Shown one piece after another: positions 1-5,601 of a stretch of 5,878 nucleotides of DNA; position 1 is the stretch's first letter; every line of letters begins with the position of its first letter. The stretch is from Gammaproteobacteria bacterium (GTDB lineage Bacteria > Pseudomonadota > Gammaproteobacteria > Thiohalobacterales > Thiohalobacteraceae), in assembly GCA_016214925.1 (NCBI GenBank), contig JACRMO010000278.1, positions 1 to 5,878 on the forward strand, given 5' to 3'. Under the pieces are notes generated by a model, which saw only the letters and a list, made by a program, of their open reading frames with translations, did not search any database and was not told where the DNA came from. The position numbers were made by a program, and so were the translations under genes.

Positions 1-1
1 C

Positions 2-502
2 GACCGCCGCCTGGCACCGTTGCGAACGTCGATGCACAACGGCCAGACCGGGGAGAAAATCACAGCGCCCGGTGAGCATCCCAATCCGAGGTGGTTGAAT
101 TTCGCCAAGTGCTGTCGCCCGATCCCCGGTGACCGCATCGTCGGTTTCGTGAGTGCCGGCCGCGGCATTGTCATTCACGCCTAGAGTTGCAAGAACATCG
201 CCGATTTCCGCAGCCGCCCGGACAAATGGGTGGATGTGGAATGGGAGCGCGAGGTGAGCGGCGAATTCACCGCCGAGTTGCGCGTGGAAGTCGCCAACCA
301 GCGCGGCGTGCTCGCCACGGTGGCGGCGGCCATCGCCGATATGGGTTCTAATATCGAGAACGTTGCCATCGAAGAGCGCGACGGGCTGAACACGTCGATC
401 ATTTTCACCATCACCGTGAGCGATCGCCAGCATCTGGCGCGGGTCATGCGCCGCATCCGGCATATTCCGTTGGTGTTGCGCATCAGCCGCGCAAAAAGTT
501 GA
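2..502 (+). pseudogene. spoT: 3' part of spoT, apparently disrupted: TGS remnant, zinc-finger region with in-frame TAG, ACT domain
   Basis: Reading from base 2, the translation matches the C-terminal half of SpoT, the bifunctional (p)ppGpp synthetase/hydrolase; the catalytic half lies upstream of the window. Seen: a TGS end (DRRLAPLRTSMHNGQT... at 2-49, ITAPG at 59-73, PNPRWLNF at 80-103), then the zinc-finger motif AKCCRPIPGDRIVGFVSAG (104-160) ending GIVIHA, a TAG at 182-184, then SCKNIADFRS and a well-conserved ACT domain (about 263-490) ending in TGA at 500-502. In intact SpoT about 100-110 residues, the helical linker, separate WLNF from FAKCC; here they are fused. The TAG replaces what is usually Glu in HTESC, just before the last zinc-finger Cys. 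TGS residues usually read TVEIITAPG are TGEKITAPG, and PNPAW is PNPRW. The frame is otherwise open. I infer a decaying gene, or a catalytic half that has lost its regulatory tail; assembly or sequencing error is possible. A GTG at 230 could restart translation of the ACT part, but only a weak GGA precedes it. Confidence 0.8.
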
Positions 503-540
503 TCGCTGCGGCATCGATAAAAATCCTTCATCCGTATTCC

Positions 541-545
541 AGGAG
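541..545 (+). promoter_or_regulatory. Ribosome binding site of ridA
   Basis: AGGAG lies 6 bases before the GTG at 552. It is the clearest Shine-Dalgarno sequence on this strand of the window and fixes GTG 552 as the ridA start. The 49-bp gap after the spoT stop shows no terminator hairpin. Confidence 0.8.
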
Positions 546-551
546 AACGTT

Positions 552-938
552 GTGAAGCGTGAAATCATTGTCACCGACAAGGCGCCGCAGGCGATCGGAA
601 CCTACTCGCAGGCGGTCAAGACCGGCAGCACGGTGTATCTGTCGGGGCAGATTCCGTTAGTGCCCGAAACCATGGAGCTGGTTGCCGGCGACATGGAGGC
701 GCAAATCCGGCGCGTGTTTGATAATCTTGCCGCCGTGTGTGCCGCTGCCGGTGGAACGCTGACCGATATCGCCAAGCTCAATATCTTCCTCACCGATCTG
801 AGCCACTTTCCGTTGGTCAATCAAGTGATGGCCACTTATTTCCAGCAACCCTATCCAGCGCGTGCCGCCGTGGGTGTGGCGGCGTTGCCCAAGGGCGCGG
901 CGGTGGAGATGGATGCCGTGATGGTGTTGGGCGGCTGA
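552..938 (+). CDS. ridA: RidA family 2-iminobutanoate/2-iminopropanoate deaminase (YjgF/YER057c/UK114)
   Basis: RidA hydrolyses reactive enamine/imine intermediates released by PLP enzymes such as threonine dehydratase, giving 2-ketoacids and ammonia and so protecting other PLP enzymes; it acts as a cytoplasmic homotrimer with active sites between subunits. The 128-residue length matches the family exactly. Visible signatures: APQAIGTYSQA (11-21, with Tyr18), YLSGQIPLVP (29-38), and the C-terminal PARAAVGVAALPKGAAVEM (102-120) with Arg104, which binds the substrate carboxylate in characterised members, and Glu119. Translation starts at GTG 552, behind a good AGGAG. The gene sits 49 bp after spoT and 23 bp before recG on the same strand, so co-transcription is likely. 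The spoT-ridA pairing is common in Gammaproteobacteria. The sequence appears intact, in contrast to the damaged spoT just upstream. Confidence 0.95.
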   Translation: MKREIIVTDKAPQAIGTYSQAVKTGSTVYLSGQIPLVPETMELVAGDMEAQIRRVFDNLAAVCAAAGGTLTDIAKLNIFLTDLSHFPLVNQVMATYFQQPYPARAAVGVAALPKGAAVEMDAVMVLGG

Positions 939-961
939 CGCCTCGTTGCGTGACGGAACGT

Positions 962-3085
962 ATGATAAAACCGCACACGGATGTGCCGGTGGCTGAATCC
1001 GCTGATCTGCAATCGCAGCCGGCCACTCAGTTGCGCGGCGTTGGCCCGCGCGCCGCGCAGCGACTGGCCAACCTCGGTATCGAGACCGTTCAGGATCTAC
1101 TGTTCCATCTGCCGATGCGTTATCAGGATCGCACCCGCGTGGTGCCGATGGGCAGTCTGCGGCCGGGCGACGAGGCGGTCATCGAAGGCGCGGTCGATCT
1201 CGCCGAAATCAAATTCGGTCGCAAACGCATGCTGCTGGTGCGCATTTCCGACGGGACCGGCGCGCTGACGCTGCGTTTCTTTCATTTCAACGCCAATCAA
1301 CAGGCGGGCTTCGCGCGCGGCGTGCGCTTGCGCTGTTACGGCGAGGTGCGGCCGGGCGCTGTAACGCTGGAGATGATCCATCCCGAATACCGGCGTGTCG
1401 AGGCAGGTGCGATAGAAGAAGTCGAAGAACATCTGACGCCGATTTATCCCAGCACTGAAGGCATGCACCAGCTCACCCTGCGCGCATTGACCGATCAGGC
1501 GCTGGAGCGTCTGGCGCAAGCCGGTGATGCGGGCCTGCACGACTGGCTGCCGCCGGAGTTGCTCAAACAATTCAAGCTGTCCTCAATCGCAGCGGCCATC
1601 CGTTATGTGCACCGTCCGCCGCCCGAGGCGAGTGTCGAAAGCCTGGAGGCGGGCAGACACCCCGCGCAACAGCGGCTGGTGTTCGAGGAATTGCTGGCGC
1701 ATCACCTGAGTTTGCGGCAGTTGCGCTATGCGGCCAAGGCGCAGCGCGCGCCGGTGCTCACGGGTGCGGGCGCGCTGCACAACACGTTTCTCGCAAGCCT
1801 GCCGTTCGCATTGACCGCCGCGCAGCGACGCGTCGTCGCCGAGATCGAGGCCGATCTGTGTCGCGACCATCCCATGCTGCGGCTGGTGCAGGGCGATGTC
1901 GGTTCCGGCAAGACCGTGGTCGCCGCACTCGCCGCGTTGCAGGCCATCGAGGCCGGCGCGCAAGTGGCGGTGATGGCGCCCACCGAACTGTTGGCCGAAC
2001 AGCATTACCGAAATTTTCAGAGTTGGCTGGCGCCGCTTGGTATCGAAGTCGCGTGGCTGTCGGGCAAGATCAAAGGCAAGGCGCGCGAGGCTGCGCTCGG
2101 CGCGCTGGCTAGTGGCGCTGCACCGATTGCCATCGGCACGCACGCGCTGTTCCAGGAAGACGTGCGGTTCGCGCGCTTGGGTCTGGTGATCGTCGACGAG
2201 CAACACCGCTTCGGTGTGCATCAGCGCCTCGCGTTACGCGACAAGGGCAAGCAAGGCGAACTGCGTCCGCATCAACTGACCATGACCGCGACGCCAATCC
2301 CGCGCACGCTGGCGATGACGCTGTATGCCGATCTGGACGCCTCGATCATCGACGAACTGCCGCCGGGGCGCACGCCGGTGCAGACGGTGGTGATTCCCGA
2401 TAATCGCCGTCCGGAGATCGTCGAACGCGTGCGCCAGGCCTGCGCGCAGGGCCGCCAAGCCTATTGGGTGTGTACGCTGATCGAAGAATCGGAGACACTG
2501 CAATGTCAGGCTGCCGCCGACAGCGCCGCGCAACTCGCCGAGGCCCTGCCGGAATTGCGTGTGGGTCTGGTGCATGGGCGCCTGAAGCCGCGTGAGAAGG
2601 AGGCGGTGATGGCGGCGTTCAAGGCGCGTGAACTCGATCTGCTGGTGGCGACCACGGTGATCGAGGTCGGCGTGGATGTGCCGAATGCCTCACTGATGAT
2701 TATCGAGAATGCCGAACGTCTGGGCTTGGCGCAGTTGCACCAGTTGCGCGGCCGGGTCGGTCGCGGCGCGACGCAGAGCAGTTGCGTGTTGCTGTATCAC
2801 GGGCCGCTGTCGGAACAGGCGCGCGCGCGGTTGGGCGTGTTGCGCGACACCACCGACGGTTTCGAAATCGCCCGCCGCGATCTGGAACTGCGTGGCCCTG
2901 GCGAAGTATTGGGCACACGCCAGACCGGCCTGCTGAGTCTGCGCATCGCCGATCTGCTGCGCGATCAGGACCAGCTGCCCGCCGTGGAGCGTGCCGCCGA
3001 ACGGCTGTTGACCGAATATCCCGATCACGCGCCGCCGCTGATTCGTCGCTGGTTGGGCGATGCTGGTCGCTATGGCGAGGTGTGA
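962..3085 (+). CDS. recG: ATP-dependent DNA helicase RecG
   Basis: RecG is a superfamily 2 helicase that remodels stalled replication forks and branch-migrates Holliday junctions and R-loops. This copy has 707 residues (E. coli 693) and appears intact. Domains in order: an N-terminal helical start with LRGVGPRAAQRLANLGI and DLLFHLPMRYQDRT; an OB-fold wedge domain at roughly residues 60-180; helicase domain 1 with Walker A GDVGSGKT (311-318, Lys317), DEQH box (412-415) and TMTATPIPRTLAM (440-452); helicase domain 2 with VATTVIEVGVDVPNAS and the arginine-finger motif QLRGRVGRG (594-602); and the C-terminal TRG region GFEIARRDLELRGPGE (633-648) with GTRQTG (651-656). The open frame extends upstream to 737 only as a shadow of ridA. 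I chose ATG 962; GTG 950 (adding VTER) is the alternative. Neither has a strong Shine-Dalgarno sequence; a weak GGA lies 5 bases before 962, and translational coupling to ridA is plausible. Confidence 0.97.
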   Translation: MIKPHTDVPVAESADLQSQPATQLRGVGPRAAQRLANLGIETVQDLLFHLPMRYQDRTRVVPMGSLRPGDEAVIEGAVDLAEIKFGRKRMLLVRISDGTGALTLRFFHFNANQQAGFARGVRLRCYGEVRPGAVTLEMIHPEYRRVEAGAIEEVEEHLTPIYPSTEGMHQLTLRALTDQALERLAQAGDAGLHDWLPPELLKQFKLSSIAAAIRYVHRPPPEASVESLEAGRHPAQQRLVFEELLAHHLSLRQLRYAAKAQRAPVLTGAGALHNTFLASLPFALTAAQRRVVAEIEADLCRDHPMLRLVQGDVGSGKTVVAALAALQAIEAGAQVAVMAPTELLAEQHYRNFQSWLAPLGIEVAWLSGKIKGKAREAALGALASGAAPIAIGTHALFQEDVRFARLGLVIVDEQHRFGVHQRLALRDKGKQGELRPHQLTMTATPIPRTLAMTLYADLDASIIDELPPGRTPVQTVVIPDNRRPEIVERVRQACAQGRQAYWVCTLIEESETLQCQAAADSAAQLAEALPELRVGLVHGRLKPREKEAVMAAFKARELDLLVATTVIEVGVDVPNASLMIIENAERLGLAQLHQLRGRVGRGATQSSCVLLYHGPLSEQARARLGVLRDTTDGFEIARRDLELRGPGEVLGTRQTGLLSLRIADLLRDQDQLPAVERAAERLLTEYPDHAPPLIRRWLGDAGRYGEV

Positions 3086-3115
3086 GACAATGCCGTGCTC
3101 AGTTGGTGGCATGTG

Positions 3116-3235
3116 GCATCTTGTAGGAGCGGCCTCTGGCCGCGAACGGTTCGTAGCATTGCCGGTTCGCGGCCGATGCCCAAGGGCAGCCTCTCGGCAC
3201 AAACGCCTCACCTTCAGGCCGCTCCTACAGGATGC
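3116..3235. repeat. REP doublet (BIME-like) with nested inverted repeats between recG and ubiC
   Basis: The outer arms at 3116-3135 (GCATCTTGTAGGAGCGGCCT) and 3216-3235 are inverted copies, 19 of 20 positions complementary; the one exception (3121/3230) would be a U-G pair in RNA. The left copy contains the compact REP hairpin GCGGCC-TCT-GGCCGC (3129-3143). A second inverted pair, GGCCGCGAAC (3138-3147) and GTTCGCGGCC (3165-3174), lies inside, and small hairpins CGAAC-G-GTTCG (3143-3153) and TGCCC-AA-GGGCA (3177-3188) are nested further. Read on the minus strand, the right REP has the same two halves but split by about 41 bases (3175-3215). The TGTAGGAGCGGC...GGCCGCGAA pattern belongs to the REP palindromes of Pseudomonas/Xanthomonas-type genomes, which are mobilised by RAYT transposases; no RAYT gene lies here. 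In mRNA it could fold into a long hairpin separating recG from ubiC, affecting stability or readthrough. It has no T-tract, so it is not a typical intrinsic terminator. Confidence 0.85.
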
Positions 3236-3263
3236 TTGGTTGTGTTGTGGTGCTCAATAATTC

Positions 3264-3268
3264 GGAAG
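3264..3268 (+). promoter_or_regulatory. Probable ribosome binding site deciding the ubiC start
   Basis: GGAAG lies 8 bases before GTG 3277. The longest open frame would start at ATG 3232, but that codon lies within the REP right arm and gives an N-terminus longer than the family needs. This site therefore favours GTG 3277. Confidence 0.55.
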
Positions 3269-3276
3269 TGCAGCTT

Positions 3277-3849
3277 GTGAACCAGCGACGATCTCCCGGA
3301 ATCCACTCTGCCCCGCGCTGGCGCGAAGGCAAGCAATTGTCACGTACCGCGCCCGCGCCGGTCTTGCGCGATTGGCTGCTTGATACCGGTTCGCTGACGC
3401 GGCGTGTGCAACATGCGTGCGCGGGACGTTTTAGTGTGCGCGTGGAGTCGCAGGGTTGGGGACGGCCACGTCTGGACGAATATCTCGCGTTGGGTTTGCG
3501 CTGGGGTCGGATCGCATTGATTCGCGAGGTGCATCTGCTGTGCGACGAACGCCCCTGGGTGTTCGCACGCACTATCATCCCCGTGACTACATTGCGCGGA
3601 CGCCAGCGCCGGTTGGCGCGCTTGGGCAATCGACCGCTGGGTGCGCTGCTGTTCGCTGATCCGCATATGCAACGCGGTCCGGTGGAGGTGGCCTGTATCC
3701 ACCCCGGTTCGGCCTTGTTCGTCGCCGCGGTGCAGGGATTGAAACGCCACCCGGCAGAGATCTGGGGACGGCGCTCGGTATTTCGCTTGGGCGGCAAACC
3801 GCTGTTGGTGAGCGAAATCTTTTTATTCCCCGGCGCTGCGCGTTCCTAG
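3277..3849 (+). CDS. ubiC: Chorismate lyase UbiC (chorismate to 4-hydroxybenzoate and pyruvate)
   Basis: UbiC makes 4-hydroxybenzoate, the aromatic ring precursor of ubiquinone, in the cytoplasm. With GTG 3277 the product is 190 residues, somewhat longer than E. coli UbiC (165). It aligns along most of its length: LRDWLLDTGSLTRR (residues 30-43, cf. LDWLLLEDSMTKR in E. coli), LIREVHLLCDERPWVFARTI (81-100) with Arg83 corresponding to the product-binding Arg76, TLRGRQRRLARLGNRPLG (105-122), WGRRSVFRLGGKPLLVSEIF (163-182) with Glu180 corresponding to the catalytic-site Glu155. Other in-frame starts are ATG 3232, GTG 3247, GTG 3250 and GTG 3268. The next gene, 35 bp downstream, is ubiA, which uses the UbiC product. 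The gene ends in TAG and translates through a normal C-terminus, so TAG functions as a stop in this genome. Function is confident; the start is less so. Confidence 0.9.
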   Translation: MNQRRSPGIHSAPRWREGKQLSRTAPAPVLRDWLLDTGSLTRRVQHACAGRFSVRVESQGWGRPRLDEYLALGLRWGRIALIREVHLLCDERPWVFARTIIPVTTLRGRQRRLARLGNRPLGALLFADPHMQRGPVEVACIHPGSALFVAAVQGLKRHPAEIWGRRSVFRLGGKPLLVSEIFLFPGAARS

Positions 3850-3884
3850 TCCATAGGCCGTATTGCGCCGTACACGATTGCGAT

Positions 3885-4754
3885 ATGACTTTCAAAGAAC
3901 GCCTGCATGAGTACTACCTGCTGACGCGGCTGCACAAGCCGATCGGCATCCTGTTGTTGTTGTGGCCGACCTTGTGGGCGTTGTGGATCGCGGCGAGTGG
4001 CATGCCCAGCGCGCATATCCTGGTCGTGTTCACGTTGGGCGTGGTGCTGATGCGTTCGGCGGGCTGTGTCATCAATGACTACGCCGATCGCGATTTCGAT
4101 CCGCATGTCGCGCGCACGCGCGAGCGGCCCATCGCCGCGGGGTGGGTCAGTCCGCGCGAGGCGTTGCTGCTGTTTGCGGGCTTGTGTCTGCTGGCCTTTG
4201 CGTTGGTGCTGACGCTCAATCGCCAGACGATCTATCTGGCCTTCGGTGCGTTGCTGCTGGCGGCCGTCTATCCCTTCACCAAACGCTACACCCAGCTGCC
4301 GCAGGTGGTGTTGGGCGCGGCCTTCGGTTGGGCGATTCCCATGGCGTTCGCCGCCGTGCAGGGCACGGTGCCGAAGATTGGCTGGCTGTTGTTCACGGTC
4401 AACGTGCTCTGGTCGACGGCTTACGACACCTTCTATGCCATGGTCGACCGCGACGACGATGTGAAGATCGGCGTCAAATCCACGGCCATCCTGTTCGGTG
4501 AGTCGGATCTGCTGATCGTCGGCGTCTTACAGGTGCTGGTGCTGGGTGGGCTATTGCTGGTTGGGCAACTGGCCGACTTGGGCCTCTATTATTATCTGGG
4601 GCTGCTGGTCGCGGCGGGCTTGGCCCTGTATCAGCAGTATCTGGCCCGACGCCGCGACCGTGACGGTTGTTTCCGCGCTTTCCTCAACAACAATGCGTTT
4701 GGCGCGGCGGTATTCGCCGGGATCCTGTTGCACTATCTCGCCCAGGTGCATTGA
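3885..4754 (+). CDS. ubiA: 4-hydroxybenzoate polyprenyltransferase UbiA
   Basis: UbiA is an inner-membrane prenyltransferase that attaches the polyprenyl chain to 4-hydroxybenzoate, the second step of ubiquinone synthesis. The 289-residue length is typical (E. coli 290). Visible: LTRLHKPIGILLLLWPTLWALW (13-34), starting helix 1; the first Asp-rich motif NDYADRDFD (64-72) followed by ARTRERPIAAG (76-86); the second Asp-rich motif YDTFYAMVDRDDD (180-192) followed by IGVKSTAILFG (195-205). Both motifs bind the Mg-diphosphate of the prenyl donor in this family. About eight or nine hydrophobic helices can be traced between residues 15 and 287. The ATG at 3885 is in the expected place, though no strong Shine-Dalgarno sequence precedes it; coupling to ubiC, 35 bp upstream, is possible. 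It faces comF tail to tail with 47 bp between (4755-4801), where I see no clear terminator hairpin. Confidence 0.97.
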   Translation: MTFKERLHEYYLLTRLHKPIGILLLLWPTLWALWIAASGMPSAHILVVFTLGVVLMRSAGCVINDYADRDFDPHVARTRERPIAAGWVSPREALLLFAGLCLLAFALVLTLNRQTIYLAFGALLLAAVYPFTKRYTQLPQVVLGAAFGWAIPMAFAAVQGTVPKIGWLLFTVNVLWSTAYDTFYAMVDRDDDVKIGVKSTAILFGESDLLIVGVLQVLVLGGLLLVGQLADLGLYYYLGLLVAAGLALYQQYLARRRDRDGCFRAFLNNNAFGAAVFAGILLHYLAQVH

Positions 4755-4801
4755 ACGTAGCCGACGTGGCCTTGCTGCGTTTGCGCGATATCAGAATCAA
4801 T

Positions 4802-5521
4802 TCAGCGTGCGTTTCCCGGCAGGGTACGTGCACACACCCACGCCTCGATCATCTCCACACCTGCGGCGCGCAAGGTGTCCGCAAGCGCCTCCAGGGTGCT
4901 GCCGGTGGTCATCACATCGTCGACCAAGGCGACATGCTTCACAGCGAGCGGGCGGATAAGCGTGAAGGCGCCGCGCAGATTGCGCCGACGTTGCGCGGCG
5001 CTCAGCTGTGATTGGGCCGGCGTCGCGCGGATGCGTTGGCAGCTGTGGTAGTCCAAGGGGCAACCCAGCTGCCGGGCCAGTGGCCGGGCGATTTCCAACG
5101 CTTGGTTGAAGCCGCGTTGGCGCTGGCGGTTGGGGTGCAAGGGAACGGGGATGATGCAGTCCGGTGGGGTGCTGTCACGCAGGCGTTCCGCCAGCAGGGC
5201 GGCGAACAGGCGTGCCAGGTGCAGGCCCTGGCCGAATTTGAACCGCTGCACCAGATGGTCGATCGGCGGTGCGTATTGAAACAGAGTGACAGTGCGATCG
5301 AATCCGGGGTCGAATCCGGACGGACGCCTCTGGCAGGCGCCGCAGGGTTGGCCGGGTGCCGAGGTCGGCAGGGCGCAACGCGGACAGCCGCCGATCAGCC
5401 AGGGCAGGTCGGCGCGGCAGTCTCGGCAGAGATTCAAACCGCTCGAGTCGGGGGCCAGACAGAGGGTGCAGCGGCTCGGTAGCAGGCGGTGTTGTAGATA
5501 CGCTCCCCATCTGTAAACCAT
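4802..5521 (-). CDS. comF: ComF family protein (phosphoribosyltransferase fold with N-terminal Cys-rich region)
   Basis: ComF proteins (GntX/ComFC family) are needed for DNA uptake in naturally transformable bacteria and for using DNA as a nutrient in others; the biochemical role is not settled. The 239 residues carry four CxxC pairs: C18/C21, C32/C35, C46/C49 and C60/C63, which could bind zinc. The phosphoribosyltransferase part follows: IDHLVQRFKFGQGLHLARL (87-105), IIPVPLHPNRQRQRGFNQA (123-141) and the PRPP-binding loop VALVDDVMTTGSTLEA (197-212) with Asp201-Asp202. These are the family hallmarks in the usual order, and the length is normal. Start ATG (complement of 5519-5521) has AAGGA six bases upstream. 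It is transcribed divergently from the membrane protein gene at 5602. No other competence gene is visible, so transformability cannot be inferred. Confidence 0.93.
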   Translation of the reverse strand: MVYRWGAYLQHRLLPSRCTLCLAPDSSGLNLCRDCRADLPWLIGGCPRCALPTSAPGQPCGACQRRPSGFDPGFDRTVTLFQYAPPIDHLVQRFKFGQGLHLARLFAALLAERLRDSTPPDCIIPVPLHPNRQRQRGFNQALEIARPLARQLGCPLDYHSCQRIRATPAQSQLSAAQRRRNLRGAFTLIRPLAVKHVALVDDVMTTGSTLEALADTLRAAGVEMIEAWVCARTLPGNAR

Positions 5522-5527
5522 AGGAAT

Positions 5528-5532
5528 TCCTT
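5528..5532 (-). promoter_or_regulatory. Ribosome binding site of comF
   Basis: On the minus strand AAGGA lies six bases before the comF ATG. It supports the chosen start; the next in-frame ATG is far downstream and would lose the cysteine pairs. Confidence 0.65.
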
Positions 5533-5554
5533 TTCAGTTGACGGATAATCCCGC

Positions 5555-5574
5555 CGGGCCATATCCATGGCCCG
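5555..5574. promoter_or_regulatory. 8-bp perfect inverted repeat in the comF / membrane-protein divergent gap
   Basis: CGGGCCAT-ATCC-ATGGCCCG is a perfect 8-bp inverted repeat with a 4-base centre. It lies 33 bp upstream of the comF start codon and 27 bp upstream of the ATG at 5602, so it could be a shared operator or a 5'-leader hairpin. A TTGACG (5538-5543) and a GATAAT (5544-5549) lie close by, but they overlap in spacing and do not form a convincing -35/-10 pair, so no promoter is called. Regulatory function is inferred from position and symmetry only. Confidence 0.4.
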
Positions 5575-5601
5575 TTCCGACAGTCTAGCAGCAGGTTCGT
5601 C

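Noticed and set aside
182..184. TAG as a recoded sense codon (for example pyrrolysine or suppressed amber)
   Set aside because: ubiC ends with TAG at the expected C-terminus, and spoT carries further lesions nearby, so gene damage is the simpler reading.
737..961. Upstream extension of the recG reading frame, giving a 782-residue protein
   Set aside because: The added part overlaps ridA in another frame and has no RecG-like content. RecG similarity begins shortly after ATG 962, and 707 residues suits the family.
1583..2221. 212-residue minus-strand open frame inside recG
   Set aside because: It is a mirror of the conserved recG coding frame, with no recognisable domain and no ribosome binding site.
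3122..3229. REP palindrome as a Rho-independent terminator for recG
   Set aside because: The stem is strong, but no T-tract follows the right arm, and the sequence is a recognisable REP pattern. It may still affect readthrough.
3236..3268. AATAAT at 3256-3261 as a -10 box for a ubiC promoter
   Set aside because: No reasonable -35 lies 16-18 bases upstream, and the implied transcript start would fall on the GGAAG ribosome binding site.
4755..4801. Bidirectional terminator between convergent ubiA and comF
   Set aside because: No GC-rich hairpin with flanking T/A tracts is visible in these 47 bases.
5012..5482. 156-residue plus-strand open frame opposite comF
   Set aside because: It is antisense to a clear ComF protein and low in recognisable content; GC-rich shadow frames of this length are common.
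5521..5550. TTGACG (5538) and GATAAT (5544) as a promoter
   Set aside because: The two boxes are adjacent, not about 17 bp apart, and neither has a partner at the correct distance on either strand.
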